Assembly (NCBI RefSeq): GCF_900142515.1
Contig: NZ_FRBC01000004.1
Location: 1-45,121 of the forward strand
Origin: Pseudoselenomonas ruminantium
GTDB taxonomy: Bacteria; Bacillota; Negativicutes; Selenomonadales; Selenomonadaceae
Direction: 5' to 3'
DNA: 45,121 bases
Positions within the stretch are counted from its first letter, which is position 1, and each line of letters opens with the position of its first letter. Under the pieces are notes generated by a model. It was not told the DNA's origin. It was given only the letters and a program-made list of their open reading frames with translations, and did no database searches. The position numbers and the translations under genes were made by a program. This document shows positions 32,685 through 41,364 of this stretch, piece after piece.

Positions 32685-33989
32685 GTTTACTCTATTGGCC
32701 ACCACCACAAACGGTGCATAAATAAGGATATCGATTAGCAGCCACACCAATTGCAGGATGCCTCCAGCCAGGCTTCCCGTGCTGATCACACCGCCGGCAA
32801 AAAGCGGCATTGTCCACGGCACCACATATTTAAAGATAGGCACCAGTCCCATCGACATAGCCAGCCACCCTACGATTGTATTGACCAAGGGAGCCAGGAT
32901 ATACGGAACCAACAACAGCGGATTCAGCATGATGGGCAAGCCAAAGAGCAACGGTTCCTGAATATTGAACAACATAGCAGGAAGGCTGATCTTGGCCACG
33001 GCCCGCCAGCTTTCCCGTTGAGAAAAAAGCAGTATGGCAAACAAAAAACCTAAGACATGCAGCAAACCAGCTTCAAAGAAGCCATTCGAGATAATATAGC
33101 TGCCCTCTCCTGTCTGATTAGCCAATTGAGCCGGCACATACACCATATTCTGAATAGCTGCCGTTACATGATGTCCGTGTATTCCCATCCACCACAAAAG
33201 CCATGTAAGCCCTTGGAACAGCAACGAAAAGCCTAATCCCTGAGACACCCCCATAAGTGGTGCCTGGAGCAGTGCATAAATCAACTCATTCAACGAGCTT
33301 GTCCCCATAAAATCCATCTGCTGCAAAAAGAGTGCAAATAACGCAAAACACCACATGGTAATCAGCACCGGCAACAGCACGGCAAAAGATTTGGCCACAG
33401 TCTGTGGCACGGAAGGAGGCATGGAGATAACAAGTTTTTTGTTTTTCGACAGGCAAATAAAGGTCTTGGCCGCTGACGTTGCCACAATGATGGCAGACAG
33501 CATTCCGCGGTTGCCAAAGTATTGCAAGTCAAAACCAGGCACGCCGCCCACCGTCTGCGGCGTAATGATGACAAATGCCCCCAAGGCTGTCAAAGCCGTT
33601 ATAAATGGCGGGCCACCCCAAATCAGCCCCAGACGATAGGCCAGCGAAACCACCATCAACAGGGATAAGAGTCCAAATCCAACTGTGACTACCATATTGC
33701 ACATGCCTTGAACCACTTGCAAGGAACGAACAAAATCACAGTTTTTATAATCAGGGCTATCCTGCTCCAATCCCGTAATGACGGCCCCCATATTCAGCCC
33801 CCGCGCGCCCATAACAGTCCCCCAGGGATCTAACAGCACCCACTCTACTACCCCAAAAAAGGAGGCTACAAAGATAAAAGGCAACAGTATGGCAAAAGAG
33901 TCCCGCATAGCCTGCAGATAACTGAATTCAGATATGCGCTTCGCCCAGGGCATCATAAATTCGGCAAAAAAAGAAATCACACTATTCAT
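32643..33989 (-). CDS. PTS sugar transporter EIIC (lactose/cellobiose family), orphan
   Basis: 448 residues, about ten membrane helices. Family marks: MRDSFAILLPFIFVASFF near 28, LLWWMGIHGHH near 254 and FNIQEPLLFGLPIMLNPLL near 340 (the NxxEPxxFGxPxxxNP motif of CelB-type EIIC). It is the membrane channel for a beta-glucoside/chitobiose-like sugar, needing EIIA and EIIB from elsewhere since none flank it. Start behind GGGAGG. Own promoter; no terminator seen because it ends inside the convergent small gene. Confidence 0.9.
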   Translation of the reverse strand: MNSVISFFAEFMMPWAKRISEFSYLQAMRDSFAILLPFIFVASFFGVVEWVLLDPWGTVMGARGLNMGAVITGLEQDSPDYKNCDFVRSLQVVQGMCNMVVTVGFGLLSLLMVVSLAYRLGLIWGGPPFITALTALGAFVIITPQTVGGVPGFDLQYFGNRGMLSAIIVATSAAKTFICLSKNKKLVISMPPSVPQTVAKSFAVLLPVLITMWCFALFALFLQQMDFMGTSSLNELIYALLQAPLMGVSQGLGFSLLFQGLTWLLWWMGIHGHHVTAAIQNMVYVPAQLANQTGEGSYIISNGFFEAGLLHVLGFLFAILLFSQRESWRAVAKISLPAMLFNIQEPLLFGLPIMLNPLLLVPYILAPLVNTIVGWLAMSMGLVPIFKYVVPWTMPLFAGGVISTGSLAGGILQLVWLLIDILIYAPFVVVANRVNSKQHTVSSITDGD

Positions 33990-34018
33990 TGTCTACCTCC
34001 CTTGATTGTCTCGTTTCT

Positions 34019-34047
34019 AGTATAATGCACAAAACGAAAAATGGCAA
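34019..34047 (-). promoter_or_regulatory. promoter of the PTS EIIC gene
   Basis: Minus strand TTGCCA (34047-34042), 17-nt spacer, TATACT (34024-34019). It starts within the T run of the preceding terminator. Confidence 0.75.
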
Positions 34048-34095
34048 AAAGAAGCCACCAAGGATGGCTTGCACCATTCTCACCCTTGGTGGCTT
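34044..34095 (-). terminator. terminator behind the GH3 remnant
   Basis: Minus strand AAGCCACCAAGG (34095-34084) pairs with CCTTGGTGGCTT (34063-34052) with a 20-nt loop, followed by CTTTTT. Strong. Confidence 0.88.
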
Positions 34096-34125
34096 TCCTT
34101 ATACCCAGCTGTCAGGTTTCCCGCC

Positions 34126-35088
34126 TCATTCCAGTACAGCCGTAAAGAACTTTATCTTTTCTGTGGTGTTCAGGAAATGGGTAGGCTTGATCTGGTCAGG
34201 GGCAGTCTTCTGCCTGAACCGCTGTACATCACGATAGAGCAGATGGCTTTCCGCGGCCAGATAGCTGACCTCACAGGGCAACAGCCCTTTTTTTCTTGCG
34301 GCGGCATAAACCTGGTTGGCTTCGCATAGTCTTTTGTCTATGTCCGGAGCCAGATTTTTCGTTTTATCATCAGTCTCCAGCATGAGTTGCAGTCTGGAAC
34401 TGCCATCAGTATCCTGCAGGCAATAGGAATAATCCAACAGAGCCACACCGTCTGCCTCAGCAGCGGCAGCGATGGCCTGATAGATCTCCTGCTCCCAGAG
34501 GAGCCCATCCTCCAAGGTCAGTGTATCCGACAGCTGTCCAATATCGCTGAAGATAAGTTTACCATCCTCGCAGCTCTCCACCTTGATGACCATCTCTGTG
34601 GCATAGCGGTAAAGTCCGGCGCGGTTGGTAAGTATTATCTCATAGCTTTCCCCCGCCTGCAGTTCGCTGATAAAAAGAGGACGCTGCTCTGGCGTTGCCG
34701 TCAGCGGACGGAATTCGTAGAAATTTTCTCCAGTCAGCAGTTTGTAATTATCGCTTCCAGTCATGGATTTGCCGATAAGGGCCTCGGAAGTGGCAAACAG
34801 ACCATTATCCTGCGGCAGGTCCCCTATGTATTTCGAGAGTGCTTTCGTATAGACGGCAAAGCTCCCGGTGCCGATAGCGACAATGCGCTTCAGCTTTGGC
34901 CAGACAAGCGCCGCTACGGGCTTGGCAAAGCCCTGCCCGAATATCGCGCGCAGCTCCCGGGCGCGCTCCGGCTCTGGGGTCAGCAGGCTTTGCAGGCTAG
35001 CCTGAAATTCCGCCGGCACATCCAGACTGAAGTTGATCTTTCCCTGTTCGATGTCGAGGCACAAATTCCATGATATCATCCCTTTCAA
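34126..35088 (-). pseudogene. GH3-family acyl-adenylating enzyme, N-terminal half missing
   Basis: 320 codons matching the central and C-terminal parts of GH3 proteins (acid-amide synthetases, about 500-600 residues): SWNLCLDIEQG, then LTPEPERARELR, LVWPKLKRIVAIGTGSF, LFATSEALIGKSM (the acid-binding SE motif), NFYEFRPL, and TNRAGLYRYATEMVIKV near 180 (GLYRYxxxD-type hinge). The N-terminal nucleotide-binding half with the SSGTT phosphate loop is absent, and only about 220 bases separate it from the pckA terminator, so it was deleted rather than frameshifted. Start context is poor: TTG (35088) has no Shine-Dalgarno, ATG (35079) sits against AAAGGG, and the well-spaced ATG at 35072 is out of frame and stops early. 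Probably a remnant; a short working protein cannot be excluded. Confidence 0.72.
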
Positions 35089-35114
35089 GTCAGCATTCTT
35101 ACTGTGCAGGTACG

Positions 35115-35129
35115 AATCTAATTTAGATT
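35115..35129. repeat. 15-bp palindrome at the GH3 remnant promoter
   Basis: AATCTAA-T-TTAGATT, perfect, overlapping the -10 element and the expected start of transcription. Operator-like. Confidence 0.5.
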
Positions 35130-35135
35130 ATATCA
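35127..35135 (-). promoter_or_regulatory. extended -10 promoter of the GH3 remnant
   Basis: Minus strand TGATATAAT (TG-N-TATAAT), no good -35. The rest of the gap up to the pckA terminator shows no gene. Confidence 0.55.
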
Positions 35136-35257
35136 TATAACCAGCAGTTATTTCACGCAATTTCCGTCAATATTCAGAAAATAATCATAATAACCTGCCA
35201 GCTGTGGAAAAAAAAGTTCAATGCTCAATATGGGGTACAATAACTTTACCGATATAC

Positions 35258-35292
35258 AGAAAAATGCAGTCCGATATAAGCGGACTGCATTT
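35258..35292 (-). terminator. pckA terminator
   Basis: Minus strand AAATGCAGTCCG (35292-35281), 7-nt loop, CGGACTGCATTT (35273-35262), then TTTC. Perfect 12-bp stem, 20 bases behind the stop. Confidence 0.9.
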
Positions 35293-35312
35293 CTATTATG
35301 CGATTTACGCTC

Positions 35313-36932
35313 TTAGAGCTGCGGGCCTGCGGCAACGAGAGCCTGACCTGCTTCGTTGTTCTTCGTGTATTTGTCGAAGTTCTTGATGAAGCGCTGAGCG
35401 AGGTCTTTTGCCTTTTCTTCCCATTCAGCCGGGTTAGCATAAGTATCCTTCGGATCGAGGATGTTGGTGTCAACGCCCTCAAGTTCCGTCGGTACTTCGA
35501 GATTGAAGAACGGAATCTTCTTGGTCGGAGCCGTCTTGATGGCACCGCTATGGATAGCATCGATGATGCCACGAGTATCCTTGATGGAGATACGCTTGCC
35601 GGAGCCATTCCAGCCCGTATTCACGAGATATGCCTTCGTGCCGTTGGCTTCCATCTTCTTGACGAGTTCTTCTGCGTACTTCGTCGGATGGAGTTCGAGG
35701 AATGCCTGGCCGAAGCAAGCGGAGAAAGTCGGCGTCGGTTCGGTGATGCCGCGTTCCGTACCAGCCAGTTTAGCCGTGAAGCCGGAGAGGAAGTAATACT
35801 TCGTCTGTTCCGGAGTCAGGATGGAAACCGGGGGCAGTACGCCGAAAGCATCTGCGGACAGGAAGATAACGCTCTTGGCTGCCGGAGCTGCACTCTTATC
35901 GTTGACAAAGCCCTTGACGGTGCCTTTGATGTGGTCGATAGGATAGGATACACGGGTGTTTTCCGTGATGGTCTTATCCGCAAAATCGATATTGCCCTTG
36001 TCATCGAGGGTTACGTTCTCAAGCAGAGCGTTACGCTTGATGGCGCCATAGATGTCCGGTTCGGATTCCATGTCGAGGTTGATGACCTTAGCATAGCAGC
36101 CGCCTTCGAAATTGAAGACACCTTCATCATCCCAGCCGTGTTCGTCATCGCCAATCAGCAGGCGTTTCGGGTCAGTGGACAGCGTGGTCTTACCCGTGCC
36201 GGAGAGGCCGAAGAAGATAGCCGTGTTCTGGCCCTGTTTGTCCGTATTGGCGGAGCAGTGCATAGCAGCAATGCCCTTGAGCGGCAGGAAGTAGTTCATC
36301 ATGGAGAACATGCCCTTCTTCATCTCACCGCCGTACCAGGTGTTGATGATGACCTGCTCACGGCTCGTGAGGTTGAATACTACTGCCGTCTCGGAATGGA
36401 GACCCAGTTCCTGATAGTTTTCTACCTTAGCCTTGGAAGCGTTGTAGACAACGAAATCCGGCTTGAAGCTTGCCAGCTCTTCTTCCGTCGGCTGGATGAA
36501 CATATTGGTTACGAAATGTGCCTGCCAGGCAACTTCCACGATGAAGCGGACAGCCATGCGGGTATCCTTGTTGGCACCGCAGAAAGCATCGACAACGTAG
36601 AGCTTCTTGTTGGAGAGTTCCTTCTTGGCAATCTCTTTCAGAGCATTCCAGGTTTCCGGCGTAGCTCTGTGGTTGTCGTTGTGATAGTCTTCAGAATCCC
36701 ACCAAACGGTGTCGTGGGAAGTCTCATCATCCACGATGAATTTATCTTTAGGCGAACGGCCAGTGAAAATACCGGTCTTTACATTGACAGCGCCCAGTTC
36801 GGAAACCTGGCCCTGTTCATAACCCGTTAAGCCTTCTTTAGTCTCTTCTTCAAAAAGCGTCTTGTAAGACGGATTGTGGAGAATTTCAGTCGTACCAGTG
36901 ATGCCATATTGGCTAAGATCGATGTTTGCCAT
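35313..36932 (-). CDS. pckA: phosphoenolpyruvate carboxykinase (ATP)
   Basis: 539 residues. Interconverts oxaloacetate + ATP and PEP + CO2 + ADP; in succinate/propionate-forming anaerobes it often runs toward oxaloacetate. [14 protein letters not shown] near 58-71 (substrate loop), [14 protein letters not shown] near 242-255 (kinase P-loop), [24 protein letters not shown] near 260-283 (metal Asp pair), and RVSYPIDHI near 328 identify the ATP type. Start ATG is about 11 bases from GAGG, a long spacing. Single gene with strong promoter and terminator. Confidence 0.97.
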   Translation of the reverse strand: MANIDLSQYGITGTTEILHNPSYKTLFEEETKEGLTGYEQGQVSELGAVNVKTGIFTGRSPKDKFIVDDETSHDTVWWDSEDYHNDNHRATPETWNALKEIAKKELSNKKLYVVDAFCGANKDTRMAVRFIVEVAWQAHFVTNMFIQPTEEELASFKPDFVVYNASKAKVENYQELGLHSETAVVFNLTSREQVIINTWYGGEMKKGMFSMMNYFLPLKGIAAMHCSANTDKQGQNTAIFFGLSGTGKTTLSTDPKRLLIGDDEHGWDDEGVFNFEGGCYAKVINLDMESEPDIYGAIKRNALLENVTLDDKGNIDFADKTITENTRVSYPIDHIKGTVKGFVNDKSAAPAAKSVIFLSADAFGVLPPVSILTPEQTKYYFLSGFTAKLAGTERGITEPTPTFSACFGQAFLELHPTKYAEELVKKMEANGTKAYLVNTGWNGSGKRISIKDTRGIIDAIHSGAIKTAPTKKIPFFNLEVPTELEGVDTNILDPKDTYANPAEWEEKAKDLAQRFIKNFDKYTKNNEAGQALVAAGPQL

Positions 36933-37015
36933 TTTACATTCAACCTCTTTCGTAAAAAAGATACTTTTTCGCAGTTTGAGAAGCTTTTCACTTTTTGTTT
37001 CTCACCACGCTTATC

Positions 37016-37044
37016 ATATTAACTTATTTTTCCATAAATGTCAA
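37016..37044 (-). promoter_or_regulatory. pckA promoter
   Basis: Minus strand TTGACA (37044-37039), 17-nt spacer, TAATAT (37021-37016). The roughly 80-base leader can form a small hairpin TGAGAA/TTCTCA. Confidence 0.8.
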
Positions 37045-37112
37045 CTATTTTCTGCTCTAATTCAAAAACTGTCATTTATCAAAATTGTTTGACATAAATT
37101 ATAAAAGCAAAA

Positions 37113-37152
37113 CAGAACACTCGATAATCGTTTATTGTTAGCAAGTGTTCTG
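37113..37152 (-). terminator. thrC terminator
   Basis: Minus strand CAGAACACT (37152-37144) pairs AGTGTTCTG (37121-37113), followed by TTTTGCTTTT. Starts a dozen bases behind thrC. Confidence 0.85.
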
Positions 37153-37164
37153 CCTCTATAACTT

Positions 37165-38652
37165 TTATTTCGCGACAAATTTCAACACAGCATCTGCCAT
37201 CTTGTCCTTGGCACATACGTCCTGATGGCGTACTTCTTTGGTCTTGAGAGCCGCCAGGCCGGCGGGAATCGGCTGTTCATTGACTTCCTGCAGCTTATCC
37301 AGCAGGTCGAATTCATCCAGCCCAGCGGTTTCCACCTGCAAGGCCTCCAGCACGCTGCCATTGAACTTATAGGGACTGGCCGTGGATACCACCACCATCA
37401 CATGCTCGTCATGAGTGGCATGGCGATAGTTCTTCGCCACCTGATAAGCCACTGCCGTATGGGTATCCAGCACATACTTATGCTGTTCGTAGACCTGACG
37501 GATGCAGGCCTTGGTAGCATTATCGTCCACGAAATCCGCCCAGAAGAATTCCTTGATCTTGCCCCGGGTATCCTTATCCACTTCATAGCTGCCCTTCTTG
37601 GCCAGTTCTGCCATCCAGCCCGCTACCTGCTCCTTATTGCCCGTGACATGATAGAGCAGACGTTCCAGATTGCTGGAAATCAGGATATCCATGGACGGCG
37701 TGATGGTCTTATAGAAATCCCGATTGCGGTCATAACATCCCGTCTGCAGGAAGTCCGTCAGCACATTATTGGCATTGGAGGCGCAGACGAGCTTATGCAC
37801 CGGCAGGCCCATCTGCTTGGCATAGAAGCCCGCCAGGATATTGCCGAAGTTGCCCGTGGGCACCGTGAAGTTGACTTCTTCCCCAGATGCAATCGTGCCT
37901 GCCTTGCGCAAATCCGCATAGGCACTGAAATAATAGACAATCTGCGGCACGAGACGGCCCCAGTTGATGGAGTTGGCCGAGGACAGCTTCACGTTTGCCT
38001 TGGCCAGTTCCTCGCCAAAAGCCTTGTCGCTGAAGATGACCTTGACGCCGCTCTGGGCATCGTCAAAATTGCCTTGCACGGCAGTCACATTGACATTGCT
38101 GCCTTCCTGCGTCAGCATCTGCAGCTGCTGAATCTGGCTGACACCGCCCTCAGGATAGAAGACCATGATGGAAATCTGGTCCACGTCCTTGAAGCCCTCC
38201 AGCGCAGCTTTGCCCGTGTCGCCGGAAGTCGCCACGAGAATCAGCACATCAGACTTTTCCCCGGTCTTCTTGAGTGCCGTGCTCATAAGCTGCGGAAGCA
38301 GCTGCAAAGCCATATCCTTGAAGGCACTCGTGGGGCCATGCCAGAGTTCCAGCACCTGCATCGTGCCCAAATCTGTCACGGGTGCCCGGTCCTCACAATC
38401 AAACTTACCCTGACCATAGGCATTATTGACACAGGTCTTTATTTCCTCAGCCGTATAATCCGTCAGGAACAGTCCCAGCACCTTGGCCGCCCGCTCCTCA
38501 TAGGAAAGAGGCAGCAAATCTTCAATAAACGACTGGTCAACCTGCGGCAAACTGTCCGGCACGAACAGGCCGCCGTCTGTAGCCAGTCCTTTGATGATGG
38601 CTTCTGCCGAAGTAAGTTTCACATTTTCTCCCCGGGTACTGCTGTAATTCAA
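37165..38652 (-). CDS. thrC: threonine synthase
   Basis: 495 residues, the longer (E. coli/yeast-like) PLP enzyme that converts phosphohomoserine to threonine. N-terminal NYSSTRG, PLP lysine in HGPTSAFKDMALQLLP near 105-120 (Lys about 111), phosphate-binding ATSGDTGKAALEGF near 142, and SANSINWGRLVPQIVYYF near 226. The start is TTG (38652-38650) with GAGGCGG upstream; no ATG is better placed. Follows ybaK by 29 bases and is probably cotranscribed. Homoserine genes are not in the window. Confidence 0.95.
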   Translation of the reverse strand: MNYSSTRGENVKLTSAEAIIKGLATDGGLFVPDSLPQVDQSFIEDLLPLSYEERAAKVLGLFLTDYTAEEIKTCVNNAYGQGKFDCEDRAPVTDLGTMQVLELWHGPTSAFKDMALQLLPQLMSTALKKTGEKSDVLILVATSGDTGKAALEGFKDVDQISIMVFYPEGGVSQIQQLQMLTQEGSNVNVTAVQGNFDDAQSGVKVIFSDKAFGEELAKANVKLSSANSINWGRLVPQIVYYFSAYADLRKAGTIASGEEVNFTVPTGNFGNILAGFYAKQMGLPVHKLVCASNANNVLTDFLQTGCYDRNRDFYKTITPSMDILISSNLERLLYHVTGNKEQVAGWMAELAKKGSYEVDKDTRGKIKEFFWADFVDDNATKACIRQVYEQHKYVLDTHTAVAYQVAKNYRHATHDEHVMVVVSTASPYKFNGSVLEALQVETAGLDEFDLLDKLQEVNEQPIPAGLAALKTKEVRHQDVCAKDKMADAVLKFVAK

Positions 38653-38681
38653 TCAAACCGCCTCTTTCCTCTATATAATAC

Positions 38682-39170
38682 TTATCTGCTGACTGCTGCT
38701 ACAGTGGCCTTGGCCGCCTGCACCAGATCCGCGGGCTTCAGGATGATCTGTTCGCCGCGCTTGCCGGCGCTGATGGCGATGACCTCCTGCGCCTCGGCAC
38801 TGGCATCAAGATAAACCGGATAATCCTTCTTTGCTCCCAGAGGTGAGCAGCCGCCACGGATATATCCCGTCAGGCCAAAGACCTCCTTCAGATGCACCAT
38901 TTCCACGCGCTTGTTGCCCGAAGCTGCAGCCAATGCCTTGAGGTCAAGCTCTCCCCCACCGGGAATCACCGCCATCAGCACGCCGTTCTTATCCCCGCGG
39001 CACACCAGGGTCTTATAGACCATTTCAATGGGCATCCCCACGGATTCAGCCACATGCACAGCTGACAAGTCATTTTCATCCACCTCATAGGTCTTCAGTT
39101 CATAGCTGATGCCTAACGTGTCCAGAATCCTTGCCGCATTGGTCTTTGCTTCTTTTTTCTTTTTTGCCAT
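38682..39170 (-). CDS. ybaK: Cys-tRNA(Pro)/Cys-tRNA(Cys) deacylase YbaK
   Basis: 162 residues. Editing-domain protein of the YbaK/EbsC type that hydrolyses mischarged Cys-tRNA(Pro). Typical are KTLVCRGDKNGVLMAVIPGGGELDLKALA near 53-81 (catalytic Lys region), YIRGGCSPLGAKKDYPVYLDASA near 104-126 and EVIAISAGKRGEQI. The first residues are unusually Lys-rich (MAKKKKEAK). Shine-Dalgarno AAGGTG. Leads the ybaK-thrC unit. Confidence 0.92.
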   Translation of the reverse strand: MAKKKKEAKTNAARILDTLGISYELKTYEVDENDLSAVHVAESVGMPIEMVYKTLVCRGDKNGVLMAVIPGGGELDLKALAAASGNKRVEMVHLKEVFGLTGYIRGGCSPLGAKKDYPVYLDASAEAQEVIAISAGKRGEQIILKPADLVQAAKATVAAVSR

Positions 39171-39210
39171 TTTTACTTACACCTTGTTTCCAAAAAACTC
39201 TACCTTTCCT

Positions 39211-39216
39211 ATTATA
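39211..39216 (-). promoter_or_regulatory. -10 element of the ybaK-thrC promoter
   Basis: Minus strand TATAAT with a poor -35 (TGGTAA at 17 nt). About 45 bases upstream lies the palindrome at 39263-39284, where an activator or repressor could bind. The leader of about 35 bases excludes a T-box. Confidence 0.45.
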
Positions 39217-39262
39217 CATTTATTTTACATATTTTACCACAAAAAAATAAATTTATTTCCGA

Positions 39263-39284
39263 AGTGTAAATACATGTTTACACT
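39263..39284. repeat. 22-bp palindrome upstream of ybaK-thrC
   Basis: AGTGTAAA-TACATG-TTTACACT, perfect 8-bp arms, between the EAL gene terminator and the ybaK promoter. Operator-like; factor unknown. Confidence 0.55.
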
Positions 39285-39290
39285 AGCAAA

Positions 39291-39326
39291 ATAAAAGAGC
39301 CGCTGACAGGTCAACCTCAGCAGCTC
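39291..39326 (-). terminator. terminator of the EAL-domain gene
   Basis: Minus strand GAGCTGCTGA (39326-39317) pairs TCAGCGGCTC (39306-39297), one G-U, followed by TTTTATTTT. Confidence 0.85.
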
Positions 39327-39339
39327 GCCTTAAGAACAT

Positions 39340-41286
39340 TCAATCCAGCCAGGAATAATCCCGATGACTCTCCATAAAAACCACCAGTTCATCTGCCGGC
39401 AGCGGCCGGGAGAAATAATATCCCTGTTCGTATTCACAGCCCATCTTCGCCAATTGCTGGGCCATATGTTTGTCCTCCACTCCTTCGATGATGATGGCCA
39501 TTTTTTCCTCCTGGAACATATGCATCACATGCAGGAGTATATTGCTGTTGCTGCGGAAGTAAGCCCATACCAGCTGCATATCGATCTTCACCATGGCGAA
39601 AGGCAGATTGATGACACGCACGATATTGGAGGTCCCTGCACCAAAATCATCCAACAAGAAGCGTACGCCACAGTTTTTCAGCCGCCGCATCTGTTCCAGC
39701 AGGGATTCCATATCTCCGGTAGCCGACTCGGTAACCTCCAGGCGAATCTTATCCATCGTGATCCGATGTCTTACGGCAATGCGTTCCAGCTCATCACCCA
39801 GATTGTAATTCAAGCACTGGGCCGGAGAAATATTGACCGTCACAAAATCAATCCCCAACGCATCCAGATCATGTTCACTGATGAAATGACAGGTCTTGGC
39901 AAATATCTGCCGTCCCAGTTCCATGATATCACCATCGTTCTCAGCTATGGGAATGAATTCCTGAGGCGGAATATAGCCCAGTTCTTCATCATACAAACGT
40001 GCCAGGATTTCCAACGCATTGATGCGCTTCTCTTTGACGGAATACAATGGCTGCATATGAATCTGCAAATTATTTTCTCGCAGTGCCTTGCCCAGGATAC
40101 GCCGGACTTTTTCCTGCCGTTTCATCTGTTCCAGCAGTGCCTCATCCACTACGTAAACATCGGTCATATCACGGCGATATGCTTCATTGAAGGCCTGTTC
40201 CAAACAAATCTCCACATTGCGTGCATTCTTCTTGGGTACACTCTTGGAGACAAAGATCATATTGATCCCCAAGGCTGCCTGAGCACCACCATTATCTGAC
40301 CAGGGATAACGGAAACGCTCTTCAATCTTTCTGGCCATGCCCTGCACATCACTGTAATCGGAGACATGGTTCAACAGCACCATCTGGCCATTCCCCATAT
40401 AAAAGACCTGAAAGTCCTTGAACTGCTTGTCCAGCCACTTGCCGATATCCAAAAGACTCTTATACATCGTATTGGGGCCATAAAAAGTCTTGAAGGCAGG
40501 ATAGTTCTTGATGCTGATGCCCAAACAAGAAAATTGCTTTTCTTTGATCAACAGTTCTGACACCATTCCCCCCAAAGCTGCTTTATTGAACACGTCCACC
40601 ATCCTGTCACGGAATGAGTCCGGATTCTGTGCCGTCAGATAGATGATCAGGATGGCCATGAGACTGAAGAAACTCGTGACCAGCGTGTTCATGAATGCAT
40701 GACGTACCAAGATTCCCACGGCCAGAATCAGATTGCTGCTGTATAAGCCAGCCTGCAGTCTGACAGATGCATCCTTCCGGCAGCAAGTGAGAACCGCCAC
40801 AGATGCCAGGATATAAAACCAAGTACTGAAATAGATTGCATTGTAATAGGCCAGATTATGATAGCCTGTCACCGGATCTATCGTAAAGATAGCTCCCGTC
40901 CAGGGCGTCGATAAAATCATCAGGCAGACAAGCAGCGCGGGGATGATTCCTCCCCAGCTATAACGCCGTCCCCAGCGACGCGGCGCATTCACCACCTCAG
41001 ACGCATAGACAAAAAGCAGCCAGCCCCTCAAAATAAAGCTGAGAAAATAAGCAATATTCAGTCCATAAGACAAAGAAACTGGATATTCCTGCCAAACTTC
41101 ATTCAATTCGCATGCCCAGATATCCGTAATGGTCATGATGATATTCATCATCATGACCCACCAGAAACTGCGGCTCTGCCGGGTAGGCAGCTGCCGCCGC
41201 AGATAATAGACGGTCATCAGGATAAGCTGTATGGGTATGGTTGCCAAAGCAAAGTCATAATTATAATCACTAAGCCAATTCCACAT
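39340..41286 (-). CDS. membrane-bound EAL-domain protein (cyclic-di-GMP phosphodiesterase type)
   Basis: 648 residues. Residues 1-230: about seven hydrophobic helices, a membrane sensor of unknown ligand. Residues about 240-385: a GGDEF-like fold without a GGDEF motif, so no cyclase activity expected. Residues about 395-645: EAL domain with ALEILARL near 423 (EIL for EAL, key Glu kept), VNIS, LEVTES, LLDDFGAG near 548, VKID, IIEGVED and QGYYFSRPLP near 622; all metal- and base-binding positions seem present, so hydrolysis of c-di-GMP is plausible. Its Shine-Dalgarno AAGGGG lies in the 3' arm of the upstream gene's terminator. Controls motility/surface traits in general; target unknown. Confidence 0.9.
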   Translation of the reverse strand: MWNWLSDYNYDFALATIPIQLILMTVYYLRRQLPTRQSRSFWWVMMMNIIMTITDIWACELNEVWQEYPVSLSYGLNIAYFLSFILRGWLLFVYASEVVNAPRRWGRRYSWGGIIPALLVCLMILSTPWTGAIFTIDPVTGYHNLAYYNAIYFSTWFYILASVAVLTCCRKDASVRLQAGLYSSNLILAVGILVRHAFMNTLVTSFFSLMAILIIYLTAQNPDSFRDRMVDVFNKAALGGMVSELLIKEKQFSCLGISIKNYPAFKTFYGPNTMYKSLLDIGKWLDKQFKDFQVFYMGNGQMVLLNHVSDYSDVQGMARKIEERFRYPWSDNGGAQAALGINMIFVSKSVPKKNARNVEICLEQAFNEAYRRDMTDVYVVDEALLEQMKRQEKVRRILGKALRENNLQIHMQPLYSVKEKRINALEILARLYDEELGYIPPQEFIPIAENDGDIMELGRQIFAKTCHFISEHDLDALGIDFVTVNISPAQCLNYNLGDELERIAVRHRITMDKIRLEVTESATGDMESLLEQMRRLKNCGVRFLLDDFGAGTSNIVRVINLPFAMVKIDMQLVWAYFRSNSNILLHVMHMFQEEKMAIIIEGVEDKHMAQQLAKMGCEYEQGYYFSRPLPADELVVFMESHRDYSWLD

Positions 41287-41289
41287 AAA

Positions 41290-41348
41290 AATTCCCCTTG
41301 CTCTCTAATCATAAATATTCATTATCTATGATTTCGCCAAGGGGAATT
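41290..41348 (-). terminator. terminator of the symporter gene, containing the EAL gene's ribosome binding site
   Basis: Minus strand AATTCCCCTTG (41348-41338) pairs perfectly with CAAGGGGAATT (41300-41290), then TTT; an inner AATCATA/TATGATT stem extends it. The 3' arm holds AAGGGG, five to seven bases before the EAL start at 41286, so a read-through transcript would hide that ribosome binding site. Confidence 0.85.
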
Positions 41349-41364
41349 CTATTTCCTGCAATAT

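Noticed and set aside
35298-36830. 510-codon open frame opposite pckA
   Set aside because: Shadow of pckA codon bias.
37225-38814. 529-codon open frame opposite thrC and ybaK
   Set aside because: Runs across two real genes and their gap; shadow.
39171-39262. T-box or leader-peptide attenuator in front of ybaK-thrC
   Set aside because: The leader behind the TATAAT is only about 35 bases and holds no T-box sequence or Thr-rich frame.
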